The notes beneath the pieces are model-generated. The model worked only from the letters and a program-made list of their open reading frames with translations. It had not been told where the DNA came from and did no database searches. From Macrothele yani (Eukaryota > Arthropoda > Arachnida > Araneae > Macrothelidae): a stretch of 64,000 bases of DNA. Shown one piece after another: positions 9,586-20,875 of this stretch; position 1 is the first letter of the stretch, and each line of letters starts with the position of its first letter. Made by a program: the position numbers and the translations under genes. Location: the NCBI GenBank assembly GCA_039090855.1, contig CM077007.1, positions 19,641,515-19,705,514 of the forward strand. The letters run 5' to 3'.

Positions 9586-11890
9586 TCAAGTGAGCAGAGC
9601 CATCGAGGCCCGGGCTCCAGTCGCTATCTCTGAATCGTTGTGTCTCTGGCGCCATCTATTGTCCCTGCTGCTCTTTTTTCCCTCTTTCTTTTTATGCTGC
9701 TGTTCAATTTTTATTAGGGCTTTCCATTGTTCGTTTAGGTTACTTGGCTCATTAATGTTGCATAATCTTGATCTGTTTTTTTCAATTAACACTGATTCTG
9801 CAATTCTTAACTGCTTTTCGTTTTTACAGCTCTTAATAATTTTAATATCTTCAAACCTTGGGCATTTTTGATTTTCCATACAGTATTGGGTCAATGCTGT
9901 CTTAGCTTCTTTTTTATTCCAATTATTAATATGCTGGTTCAATCTATACTTTAATTTATTCTTGGTGCTGCCTATATATGACACAGGTGGTTGCTGGTTT
10001 ATTGGGATTTCATAAATTCCTGCTCTATCTAATTGGCTAATTTTTTCATTTTTAATCACTAAATTTTTACAGTAAGTACCTGATTTCCTACCTGTATGCC
10101 ATACTTGCCACAAACTTTATTAATTTCTGCTGAAACATTTTCTATATATGGTATTGCTCCCACATATTTTACAAGTTTTTTATCAGTCTTGACCTTATTG
10201 TAACCTTGCGTTACTTCATAAATCCATTTTTTTAATACCTGTTTAGGGTATCCAAAAGCATAAGCAATTTTTTCAATATATTCAATTTCTTCCTTTCTAT
10301 ACTGTTCAATTGATGAATGTGTTAAACTTCTTTTAATTAGTGTTTTAACACTATTTCTTTTATGTGTTAATAATGGATGTGATGACTGAAATGGTATAAG
10401 TACTGGGATATATGAAGATTTTCTATGCACTCTGAATTGTATATTCTCCTCTGTTTTAACAACCAAAACGTCCAAAAATGCCAAAGTATTGTCATGTTCT
10501 TGTTCAACTGTCAGTTCAATAGATGGATAAATTTCACTATACTTTTTTGTCAAGTCCTCAAGTTCATCATTTTTTAGCCTGGATAACAGAAAAATGTCAT
10601 CAACATATCTGCAGTATATCAGTGGTGGATCCTCGAGTTTACTTATTATTTTTTCCTCAATGTCACTCATTATAATTTCAGCAAATAAAGTTGACAGTGG
10701 TGACCCCATAGGTCCACCATGATTTTGTTTGTACATCTTGTTGTTAAACTTAAAAATGTTATTTTCATATATGTACAATAAAATTTCTCTTAACTCCTCT
10801 ATTTGTATTGCATTCATTGTCTGTAGCACATATAATTTTTCAATAATTATTTCTATTGCCTGAGGTACTGGTGTGCTAGGAAAAAGAGCTCTCACATCCA
10901 TACTAGCCATATGATATTCACTTAAATCTTGTTTAATTACTTTAATTTTCTCAATAAATTCGTATGTATTCTTCACAGTGAACCTTGTCTTCATGAACAC
11001 AGGTGCCAAAAATTTGTAGATATTCTTTTCCAGTTTTATTAGTGGGGAATTCCTTTTTGATACTATCACTCTCATAGGTGTATCAGGCTTATGAGTTTTT
11101 ATTTTTGCAAACATTTTTGGTATTCCAGTACCCATTGGTGGGTATGCTTTCTTTATTTCATCAGGCAAGGTGCTGTGATTTCTTATTCTAGCTAAGTACC
11201 TTACTTGAGATTCGGTTGGGTCTTTTGTTAGAATGCTGCAATTTAGTTCTTCTATAGCTCTATTCGCCGCCCCGGTGGCGCAGTGGTCTAAGGCGCTGGC
11301 CTCTGATCATTCGTCCGTCAGGGGTCCGGGTTCGAATCCCGGTCAGGCATGGATGTTGTGTTTGTCTTACGGCACTGGCTCTCTCCCTTCCCTGGAACCA
11401 GTGACCCTAAATTAGGGACGGGCGACTGCTTATAGCCCATTGAGTTGCTCACGGTGGTCGTTAAACCTCCAATCAAAAAAAAAAAAAAAAAAATAGCTCT
11501 ATTCATTTTTAGATCATATTCAGTTGTGTTTAATATTACAATTTGCCCTGTTTTATCAGCTTCACAGAATTTAATTGTTGGGTCATCTCTTAATTTAATC
11601 AGTTGTTCCTTCTCATACTGAATTTTATCTATATGATATTTCTTTTTCTTACTTTTTTCATTAAATTCTTTCAAAACAATTCTATACAGTTTACTTCGAA
11701 AATTTTCACGTTCTTCTGCTGGTACACTGCGTGCCATTTCTTCTAAGTTTGGTATTAATTCCTCCGTCCTCGGCAGCCTCCGTGGAAACGCAAATTTTTT
11801 ACCTCTCTGCAAAATAGCTCTTTGCGTGAAGCTCAAGGTCAAGTTGGAGTTATTCTGATATACCTCATACATATTCTCCAGGGATCGCAT
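9586..11890 (-). pseudogene. Penelope-like reverse transcriptase + GIY-YIG endonuclease, copy A (C-terminal part)
   Basis: Frames at 11318-11890, 10059-11168 and 9586-10113 run in order as one PLE protein. The first holds the pre-RT region (TQRAILQRGKKFAFPRRLPR, then FCEADKTGQIVILNT). The second is the RT core, with KIKTHKPDTPMRVIVS, MASMDVRALFPSTP, QNHGGPMGSPLS and the catalytic CRYVDDIFLL box, followed by TLAFLDVLV. The third is the endonuclease, with GIYEIP and YIGSTKNKLKYRLNQH (GIY-YIG signature) and a downstream ESVLIEKN block. A one-base difference near 10060-10110 separates RT from endonuclease. A SINE interrupts the frame at 11266-11492. The family reverse-transcribes from a nick made by the GIY-YIG nuclease. 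Confidence 0.93.
11266..11492 (+). mobile_element. tRNA-derived SINE (family 1), copy 2, inside PLE copy A
   Basis: Same 227-bp element as at 4901, with A box (TGGCGCAGTGGTCTAAGG), B box (GGTTCGAATCC) and a poly(A) tail. It is flanked by a perfect 12-bp duplication, ATAGCTCTATTC (11254-11265 and 11493-11504). PLE copy B keeps the uninterrupted target as GAATAGAGCTAT at 16761-16772, a paralogous empty site. Confidence 0.97.
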
Positions 11891-14479
11891 TCCTCCTAAA
11901 ATTCCTAAAATTCCTAATATTTTGTGACCCTCCTTAAATTCCTAAAATTAGACCTAAAATTTGCTATTCATCCTAAAATTTTCGTAAGCTTATTTATTAA
12001 AAACACAACCGTTATTAACGCCAATAAATTTACCATTACGCAGGGTGCGCACGCGTGCTTGAAAACCTGGAAAGTCCTGGAAAATCATGATTACGTTTTC
12101 AAGGCCTGGAATATCCTGGAAAAACGGTGTTTTTTTAATGCCGTCTTGAAAAGCCTTGAAATTTGAAATTAGTGCTTTTATGCCCTTTTAGGAAATCGTG
12201 TTACTGTTACCCCTTCAGTTTTTAAAGTTCCTTTTCTCTGTTCTCAAAGAAACCACCGGCAGCGGTTTCTGATGTGCACCAAATCCTAATTTGGCTGGGG
12301 GAAAAAAAAGAAAAAAAAAAGGCACTACTTCCAGTGCAATAAAATTGGATGATTACTAGTAGGTCGAAGGGGAGCTTGATGTCCGTCCGACAATTGAGAA
12401 CAGAAGGGGAAAGAAGAGGCATTTAGCATTTGCAGGGGGTCGCGTATGTACCAAGTCAGCTGGCATCCACCAGTGAGGAGTATGCCTGAACAACACATTC
12501 ATCATCTTCTTGTTTATGTGCATGCCACCCTCCCTCCCCTCAAGAGACTTCCACTACTTATGATAAAAAATAAGAAAACTATCTTTGCGAATTTTTCACG
12601 AAAGTGGCTGAAATTTTTACATTCACTCTAATTGGATTACAGAAGCTCACTTCCAAAATTCCAGTTGAATCGGTTTAAAACTTTAAAAGTTAGCATTGGT
12701 AATTTTTATTATGGACAAGTATGTGTGCCTCTTTGGACAGAGTGAGCCTCCAGCAGAAAGGGTGTTACCATAGCAACGGTTGATTGACAGCTGGGAGCGC
12801 TGATCTGAAGCCCTTGGTTGGGAAGAAAGCAAACACCTGTTTATCACTTCCACAGCACTAAAGGACTAAGAGAATATTTTCAGAAATCCATTTTTCTGAA
12901 TTTTGAAAATAACACAGTAAAATTTTTACAGTAGTTAAGATACATCACAATAAAGTTCTAGTGCAAATTTCGCCAAATTCCGTTAGGAACTTTAGCAGAT
13001 GCAAAAAAAAAAAAAAAACGTTGCATAATCGGATTGAAAAAAAGAAACAGTAATTATAAATTACGGGAAAAGCAAGTGAATTATTTTTTTTAGATGCCAT
13101 GGTTTATTTAAACAGAGTGATCCTTAAATTTTTTTTCTGTGATGATATGGACTCTATTTGAATTACAAACACGTTTTTATTCAGACGTCTGAGTTACTGT
13201 TTTAATAAAAAAATCATCTATAATTAAAAAGTTTTCAATGGATTTAAGCAATATTCAGCAGATAAACAAACGTATTTTAGTAAATTGCAACATCATGACG
13301 TAAATTTGGTAATTTAATTTTGTCGAAAAATTGGGGAGCATTTTTTTTTTTTACAGTTTCTATTATAGTTAAAGTGAAGGAGGAAGGATGCAACTTGACA
13401 GTTCAGTGAGCTGCAGGTGGTGATTTATGGCGATGTGCCAAATCAAAAGAAGCCATTCCATCAGGTAATTCCAAAGGTTGTGTTGTGTGGACGCGTCCTC
13501 CTGCTGCTTGATCTTAATTGGAATGTTTTTGTGCATGGGGGGGGGGGGGTTCGAGAGAAATATCCGTTTCAGCTTTACAGCTTTCACGGCTCTTTTTTTT
13601 TTTCTTGGTAATAAATAAAAATCATAGTTGCTGCATTCACCATTGATCCATGTTTGCATTTCTTGAATATAAACAGCAGACAATCAGAAACATAGTGTTG
13701 GGCGGGTCTTGATGATCTTCATTTTGCATATGCTGAATTCAGTTCTGTGGGAATAAGGAATGACTTATACTGTGAATATATACAAAACTACATATTTTTG
13801 AGCTGAAAAAAATAGGTCTACTTGTACACAGTAGCTAAAGTGTGAACTCAGATGAAGACAATCAGACATACGGACGTCTGATTCCATAAAAAAAAATCAA
13901 CATAGTTTTTTTATTTACACTACAGGTAAAAAAGCAAAAACATGTTTTCAAACGTTATAAAGGAAAACGGATTTTTGAAACGCATGACTTGATGATCTTA
14001 ATTTCTGAAAGTTTCTTTTTTCCACATCCTTTTTTTTTCAATTACAATACACTGTAATAGGATACTGTGTGTTATATCACTTAGAGATATGGCAGATTTT
14101 CGGTTGCTGATATCCGCGATCGTAAGCGGTAGTTGCATTGCGATTGTTGATGATGACAAGATAAATACTGGAGTGATGTAAAATGTTGCATAAACTAAAA
14201 AATAAAGCCCCCCCCCACCCCGAACTTTTATGCGGTCATCATAGCTGATCAACCATTTCATTCCATGAACATCAGCACATTTCAATCATTTGAACATTGG
14301 GGGTATCTGAAGGAATTCAGCCGTGCTTAAGCGCCCTAGCGCAACGAAAACATGCTAATTTTGGATAGTTCTATTCCCTTCCCCTCTACCATCCCTAATA
14401 ATTGAGAGTGCATACATTGAGAGTGTTTCAAATATTCTATTTATGAGCTAGTTTTCGCGCTGTTTGTTATGCTTTTATT

Positions 14480-14800
14480 TTCGAAGAAAGAGAGGGAAAA
14501 TAAGGAAAAGCAGCTAGAGAAAAAAGAAAAGCTGAGTTTAATGACAAAATAAAAGAAAATGATGCAGAAATAAATAGGCTTAAAAAAGATAAAGAAGCCT
14601 CCCTAGCAGTAATTCAAGAGGGAACAGAAAGAATGAGAAAAGCTGTAGAAAAACAAAATACTGTTGAAATAGCAGTTGCCTCTAACTTGATCATACAAGT
14701 TTCAGCTGAAATAAAGAGAAACTGAAAGTAAATTAGTTGTGGTGGAAGCAGAAAAAGATAGGCTAATCAGGAAAAGGTTAAAACAATAATATGAAAAAAG
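14480..14800 (+). pseudogene. Broken coiled-coil coding remnant
   Basis: Reading through one or two frame changes gives a strongly charged helical segment (ERENKEKQLEKKEK, then NDKIKENDAEINRLKKDKEA, then VVVEAEKDRLIRK) rich in K, E and Q with heptad-like spacing. It is not assigned to a family. It lies within the 3.9 kb insertion and could be the C-terminal exon of that element's protein or a captured host fragment. Confidence 0.4.
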
Positions 14801-15056
14801 TAATTCAGTGAACAATTGTACATAGTTCTTGGTTTTCAATTACCTTTTTATGATATTATAGTTTAATGTGAAACCTGAAAACTTTACTGTGAAAATTGTG
14901 AATTGCTTCTGGTTCAACAGCATATTAATGTTCAAAGTGAAACTTGAATGTGGTAAATATACTTGAATATGATAATAACACGTGAAAAGATAAGAACTGA
15001 ACATTAGAAGTAAATCATACTTAAACTTTAGACATTAGACGTTATGCAAAAAATTT

Positions 15057-15626
15057 GGGTGTGAACTTTGACCATATATACTAATGGACTGCGCATTGGC
15101 AATAGCTGCATCAAAGCCGCCATGGCTCAAACATTGGGCACGTCATCATCAGACTCCAAATTTCGTGTACAAATGCTGTTATGATTACTAATTTACGCTG
15201 CAGAACTTCAGTGTTTTCGGTGTATTATGTGAATGCACCTCATATATAATGAAAACTCTTCAGGTAAGTTTACTTATGAGCTATATACATGCATGATCGT
15301 GTTGTTTACATTTTGTGATTTATAATGTGATGAACATTTGCGAAGAATTTGGAACATGCATTCCATTTTTTTTTTCTTAAGTTACTATATTTTTATATCA
15401 ATAGCTGCAAGTTTCTGGTTAAGTAATTGAACTTTATTGACTTAGGTATTTAATTCGTTTCTTACCCATGAAAAATCATAGAACTTTCTTTACTATATCG
15501 GTCAGAGCAACCATAAGCACAGCAGGTGTAACCCATCTTTTTGACTGTTGTCATGTGATTTTATGTTGGAGCCAGAAATTTTGATGTCATGCGCAGTCTA
15601 TCAGTATATATGGTTGAAGGGTGTGA
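15057..15626. repeat. MITE-like segment with imperfect terminal inverted repeats
   Basis: The left end (GGGTGTGAACTTTGACCATA, then TATACTAATGGACTGCGCA) is an imperfect reverse complement of the right end near 15595-15626 (TGCGCAGTCTATCAGTATAT, then ATGGTTGAAGGGTGTGAA). About 570 bp with no coding capacity. The superfamily is not determined. Confidence 0.6.
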
Positions 15627-15781
15627 AGCAAACTCTTTACAATGCATACAAAGTTGTTTTACTAGATGTATACAAATATACATCTAGTTTTTATTGAAAT
15701 ACACTCCTAAAATTTTCCTAAAATTTTTCTAAAAATTCCTAAAATTCCTAAAATTCTTACCTAAAATTTTCCAGAAGTATG

Positions 15782-16291
15782 CTATGATCCCTGATTCTCC
15801 TGTTGTTCTTGTACACGTTGTCTGTCAATCATCACGTGCAACTTTTTTTCCATGACTGCTCTTGAGCATTTTTTTTCGTATTCCACGATGTCAAAAATTT
15901 CTCTGAAGGTTACATCCAAAATCTCATCTTTCCAATTACCATCGAACTTTCTATACTTTTTATAACATATCAAATCGATTAAATGTAAACATTTCATATT
16001 CAAGTTAAAAATCAGTTTCCTTTTATTGACAATTTCAGCTCTTAATCTCTTTTTTTGGCACTCCTGGATTATTCTATTATCTTTAGCAGTGACTGGGCAA
16101 TTCCGTATTTTTAAATACTTTGGTGTTATTTCTAGGTCACGGCACGTCACCAAAAATTCTTCTTGATTTTCTGACTTTACTAATTTAATTTTAGCCTTCT
16201 TAAACGCCTTAATATCTCTCATCTCGAAGTTGTGAAATTGATTCCTATAGCGCATAATCCCAGAGTATGATAGCGACTGCAAACCCCACAC
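15782..16291 (-). pseudogene. Penelope-like element N-terminal ORF segment, copy A
   Basis: A 169-residue frame with MRYRNQFHNFEM, FLVTCRDLEITPKYLKIRN and a basic segment (KKRLRAEIVNKRKL), typical of the variable N-terminal region before the RT in PLE proteins. Its C-terminal ...ENQGS would continue into LENMYEVY at 11880 if the 3.9 kb insertion were absent. Copy B lacks this region. Confidence 0.75.
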
Positions 16292-16329
16292 CTCAACTAT
16301 CCCAGCTCAGAATTTTGCGTGTAATTCTC

Positions 16330-16727
16330 AATTATTATATTTGCACTTTTAAGGTATTAACCTCTTGCAAAGTGCGCATAGTTTACGTGCAATTCATAAA
16401 TGAAAAAACCATTAGGAAGAACCATTCACTCACCATAAAGATCATGGTAACCTCCAATGACCACACACTTCCAACACGTCATTCATCGTGATGTAACTGG
16501 GCTTCCACAGGTTTACAGACTTCTTGCTTACGCTTCTTATTTTCGGGTGTGAAACATCGTTTTTTTTTTTTTCTCTTTTGCCTTATAAGATGTTACAATA
16601 ACGCTTGTCAATTCGATAAAAATCACACATACAACTCATTCATACCAAGTAAAAACTATGTACATAACCTTACATTCACAGGCGATTAAACCTTGGTCAA
16701 CTCTAATTATCAAACTCCTCCTTCTGT
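16330..16727 (-). repeat. PLE copy A, 5' terminal repeat (pseudo-LTR), also the inverted arm facing copy B
   Basis: About 398 bp matching, in direct orientation, copy A's own 3' region and, inverted, 18566-18963 of copy B. It includes the 69-bp extension absent from copy A's outer end. It joins copy B RT sequence at about 16727 with at most two bases of shared sequence. Confidence 0.88.
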
Positions 16728-18436
16728 AATATTAAACACAACTGAATATGATCTAAAAATGAATAGAGCTATAGAAGAACTAAATTGCAGCATTCTAACA
16801 AAAGACCCAACCGAATCTCAAGTAAGGTACTTAGCTAGAATAAGAAATCACAGCACCTTGCCTGATGAAATAAAGAAAGCATACCCACCAATGGGTACTG
16901 GAATACCAAAAATGTTTGCAAAAATAAAAACTCATAAGCCTGATACACCTATGAGAGTGATAGTATCAAAAAGGAATTCCCCACTAATAAAACTGGAAAA
17001 GAATATCTACAAATTTTTGGCACCTGTGTTCATGAAGACAAGGTTCACTGTGAAGAATACATACGAATTTATTGAGAAAATTAAAGTAATTAAACAAGAT
17101 TTAAGTGAATATCATATGGCTAGTATGGATGTGAGAGCTCTTTTTCCTAGCACACCAGTACCTCAGGCAATAGAAATAATTATTGAAAAATTATATGTGC
17201 TACAGACAATGAATGCAATACAAATAGAGGAGTTAAGAGAAATTTTATTGTACATATATGAAAATAACATTTTTAAGTTTAACAACAAGATGTACAAACA
17301 AAATCATGGTGGACCTATGGGGTCACCACTGTCAACTTTATTTGCTGAAATTATAATGAGTGACATTGAGGAAAAAATAATAAGTAAACTCGAGGATCCA
17401 CCACTGATATACTGCAGATATGTTGATGACATTTTTCTGTTATCCAGGCTAAAAAATGATGAACTTGAGGACTTGACAAAAAAGTATAGTGAAATTTATC
17501 CATCTATTGAACTGACAGTTGAACAAGAACATGACAATACTTTGGCATTTTTGGACGTTTTGGTTGTTAAAACAGAGGAGAATATACAATTCAGAGTGCA
17601 TAGAAAATCTTCATATATCCCAGTACTTATACCATTTCAGTCATCACATCCATTAACACATAAAAGAAATAGTGTTAAAACACTAATTAAAAGAAGTTTA
17701 ACACATTCATCAATTGAACAGTATAGAAAGGAAGAAATTGAATATATTGAAAAAATTGCTTATGCTTTTGGATACCCTAAACAGGTATTAAAAAAATGGA
17801 TTTATGAAGTAACGCAAGGTTACAATAAGGTCAAGACTGATAAAAAACTTGTAAAATATGTGGGAGCAATACCATATATAGAAAATGTTTCAGCAGAAAT
17901 TAATAAAGTTTGTGGCAAGTATGGCATACAGGTAGGAAATCAGGTACTTACTGTAAAAAATTTAGTGATTAAAAATGAAAAAATTGCCAATTAGATAGAG
18001 CAGGAATTTATGAAATCCCAATAAACCAGCAACCACCTGTGTCATATATAGGCAGCACCAAGAATAAATTAAAGTATAGATTGAACCAGCATATTAATAA
18101 TTGGAATAAAAAGAAGCTAAGACAGCATTGACCCAATACTGTATGGAAAATCAAAAATGCCCAAGGTTTGAAGATATTAAAATTATTAAGAGCTGTAAAA
18201 ACGAAAAGCAGTTAAGAATTGCAGAATCAGTGTTAATTGAAAAAAACAGATCAAGATTATGCAACATTAATGAGCCAAGTAACCTAAATGAACAATGGAA
18301 AGCCCTAATAAAAATTGAACAGCAGCATAAAAAGAAAGAGGGAAAAAAGAGCAGCAGGGACAATAGATGGCGCCAGAGACACAACGATTCAGAGATAGCG
18401 ACTGGAGCCCGGGCCTCGATGGCTCTGCTCACTTGA
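16728..18436 (+). pseudogene. Penelope-like reverse transcriptase + GIY-YIG endonuclease, copy B (5'-truncated)
   Basis: Starts within the pre-RT region (ILNTTEYDLKMNRAIEELNC) and runs through the full RT core, including CRYVDDIFLL, in one open frame ending at about 17994. A one-base deletion near 17985 relative to copy A breaks the frame just before the GIY-YIG motif. A second indel near 18110-18120 precedes the final open stretch (18128-18436). Residues are otherwise almost identical to copy A, so the two are young or concerted. It lacks the N-terminal domain and is not autonomous. Confidence 0.93.
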
Positions 18437-18467
18437 GCTGTGGTGGGCGGGTGAGACACAACACCTG

Positions 18468-18507
18468 CCTCCTGAAGATGACAGGGGCCTGTCGAAAGTA
18501 CTAGAGG
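18468..18507 (+). ncRNA. Hammerhead-ribozyme-like motif, PLE copy B
   Basis: CCUC (18468-18471), CUGAAGA (18472-18478), one U, stem II GACAG/CUGUC (18480-18484 and 18489-18493) with GGGC loop, GAAA (18494-18497), palindromic GUAC (18498-18501), UA (predicted cut after 18503), GAGG (18504-18507) pairing back to CCUC. Further short pairings flank stem I. The palindrome AGUACU would allow two ribozymes to pair through stem III. The extra U before stem II departs from the canonical fold. Confidence 0.6.
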
Positions 18508-18894
18508 ATTGGATGTGTGGGGCTGAATGGGTGTGACACTTGCAGTGGGAGTAGCAGAGGTTGTGAAACAGAAGGAGGAGTTTGATAATTAGAGTTGACC
18601 AAGGTTTAATCACCTGTGAATGTAAGGTTATGTACATAGTTTTTACTTGGTATGAATGAGTTGTATGTGTGATTTTTATCGAATTGACAAGCATTATTGT
18701 AACATCTTATAAGGCAAAAGAGAAAAAAAAAAAAACGATGTTTCACACCCGAAAATAAGAAGCGTAAGCATGAAGTCTGTAAACCTGTGGAAGCCCAGTT
18801 ACATCACGATGAATGACGTGTTGGAAGTGTGTGGTCATTGGAGGTTACCATGATCTTTATGGTGAGTGAATGGTTCTTCCTAATGGTTTTTTCA

Positions 18895-18963
18895 TTTATG
18901 AATTGCACGTAAACTATGCGCACTTTGCAAGAGGTTAATACCTTAAAAGTGCAAATATAATAA
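18895..18963 (+). repeat. One-sided 69-bp PLE extension
   Basis: Present beyond the point where copy A's outer end stops, and directly next to the second copy of the 12-bp target duplication. A similar one-sided extension is seen in the fold-back elements at 55.3-56.8 kb and 60.0-60.7 kb. Confidence 0.8.
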
Positions 18964-18975
18964 TAGAATCATTTT

Positions 18976-20111
18976 GTTTTCAGAATCTAAATTATCTTTA
19001 AGCAGTTTTGATTATGCTATACCAGAGCTTCCAACTATTATGGATTTTCCATTGTTATTACAGATTTTTAGTTTACTATACTGAATTATGAATCATACCT
19101 AAAAATTTATGGAAAGCCACTTGCTAGTCAGTCTGCAGCACAATTTGTGAATGAACCTTTAACTTTTGATCAACAGTAGGGCTGGGCGATGTATCGATAT
19201 ATCATGCAAAATTGGTTTCAATATCACATTGGTGTTGTGCTTTTCTTAACGAGGCTGCAATGTATTGTGAAAGCTGATGTGAACATTGGAGCTTCTGAAG
19301 CATCAATCGCCAAGCTGACATCAGAGTACTGCTTAAAACCAGGATGCTGACATGATGCAAACTTCAGAGCTTCCTGCGCATTGCAAAGTAGATATGACGT
19401 TAAAACAAGTTGTGATTGAACCACCGTGCAGTGTCGGCGATGCTACGTGTTCGCTGTTATCAGCAAATTCGCAGCTTCTGCCATTGTTTTGCAGCTGTCT
19501 AGAAAGTAGGTGGCAGGTAATTTTTTTCACTCATTTTTGAAGAATATTGTAAAAGATATAGTGGTAGTTAGAGTTATATCTGTGTATAATTTCTGAATGT
19601 CCTTCACTGCCCTTCCCACTTTCAGAGACTTTCCAGTGGAATTTAGGCATGAAAACTTGAACACATATAGTGCCAGTCGAGTACAAACCTGACAAACAAA
19701 AAAAAATGGATTTGTAAAAGGGGAGGGATATGGGGGGCTTGAAAAAGGCCCCTGCAATTTATTGCCAGTTTCTGCACTTCCAATTGAATTCTGGTGTGAA
19801 AATTGATTCACATAGACTATGCATAAAGTAGGCAGCCACAAAAGTGTTAAATTTCCCAAAATACCATATTTTCCTTCATCATGTAATCTGTGGATTATCT
19901 GTTAAAATAGTTATAAATTTAGGTACTGCAGGTTATACACCGACACAGATAATTTGCCGCTTTAAAAAAATGGAATAACAGTTTTGTGGCACTTTGATTT
20001 CTAAAAAAATTAGCTTCGGAGTCATCAGGAGAAGTCATATATCGAGAAAAAAATCCAGAAATGTGTTAATTACAGTAAACTATTTAAGGCCTACAAACTC
20101 TTGGAAAGAAG

Positions 20112-20142
<31 letters not shown>

Positions 20143-20700
20143 CTTACAAGCATTTTAGTAGAAAATTCAACCCAGTGAAGACAATATTATTTGCTCTTGC
20201 ATACGATTGTGTGCTGTGGAGAAAGCATCATACACACTCGTGGTTGATGCATGAACAAATTCAGAGCTGCTGAAAAAAACTTATAATTTTTGTGCTTTAT
20301 TCACTTGAAAGTAACAGGAAATCATTTTAAAATGTCAGTTTTTTTATAAGATCCTTCCCCCTGTGTTTCTTTGGACTGCTGGATTATCTCGTGATTTGTG
20401 ACGTTTCTGTATGAAATTACAATTCAGGACCAACATTGCATGTGTTTTATGGCCTGCTGATTACATGCTGCCACAGATTATAGGAAGAATTTTTATTTCT
20501 TTCCCTGAATTTCACTGTCTCCAGATTATACTGTGATGTGGATTATGTGAAGAAAAATATAGTGTATGTCAAGCCTATGCCAGATGCTAGGCAGAGATGT
20601 AACCACAGGCATGTATACTTTTGGATGGAATTTTCCCATGAAAATCCTTACATATACAATACTGGTAGAGTACAAACCTGAAAAAATAATGTATTTAATA
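18976..20700. other. Intronic sequence with repeat family X copy 2 and low-complexity tracts
   Basis: 19020-19168 matches repeat X at 4660. At 19178 a GGGCTGGGCGATGTATCG segment resembles the terminus of some DNA transposons, but no opposite end was found. A long T-run sits at 20110-20139. No coding exon recognised. Confidence 0.5.
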
Positions 20701-20702
20701 AG

Positions 20703-20875
20703 TCTTTTTCACCATTCTTGATATACTGTCATAAAGTGAGTGTGTGATTTTTACTTTATGATACAGTAATTTTAGTTTATAACTTTGAAAAACTGTACGA
20801 CGTCATACAGGTACTTCTTTTGGTTTCAAATGATTATTGATAGACACCTCAAAAGGTTGATAACTCTGCTGTACT
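20703..20875 (+). repeat. Dispersed repeat family Y, copy 2
   Basis: Similar to 8225-8400, with the shared block TGATAGACACCTCAAAAG and a preceding ACTTTATGATACAGTAA-type stretch. Unclassified. Confidence 0.65.

Larger units (their letters stand above)
11893..15777. mobile_element. Unclassified 3.9 kb insertion inside the PLE coding region
   Basis: It separates the PLE N-terminal frame (ending ...QENQGS at 15782) from the rest (starting LENMYEVY at 11880). The outer sequences rejoin in frame if one copy of GATC is removed (left copy ends 11886; right copy begins near 15788), so the exact borders are uncertain by a few bases. Both ends carry clusters of the motif TCCTAAAATT, in the same orientation. 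Inside are a MITE-like inverted-repeat segment (15057-15626), a broken coiled-coil frame (14480-14800) and otherwise AT-rich DNA. No transposase is recognised. Confidence 0.65.
9128..18963. mobile_element. Penelope-like element composite: two head-to-head copies
   Basis: A 9836-bp insertion bounded by a perfect 12-bp duplication, TAGAATCATTTT (9116-9127 and 18964-18975). Copy A lies on the minus strand: 3' region 9128-9585, RT/endonuclease frames to 11890, a 3.9 kb secondary insertion, an N-terminal frame at 15782-16291, and a 5' terminal repeat at 16330-16727. Copy B lies on the plus strand from 16728 to 18963, is truncated at its 5' end inside the RT, and joins copy A's terminal repeat directly. 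The copies are almost identical. A 69-bp extension at the far end of B (18895-18963) is missing at the far end of A. Penelope elements are known for pseudo-LTRs, partial tandem or inverted copies, one-sided extensions and variable target duplications; all are seen here. Confidence 0.9.

Noticed and set aside
9328..9871. Plus-strand frames over the PLE 3' region and endonuclease
   Set aside because: Antisense to the GIY-YIG coding sequence and present identically, inverted, in copy B. Sense motifs explain the region.
19178..19240. Intact hAT terminus (GGGCTGGGCGATGTATCG)
   Set aside because: Suggestive, but no inverted partner or duplication within the intron, so only noted.
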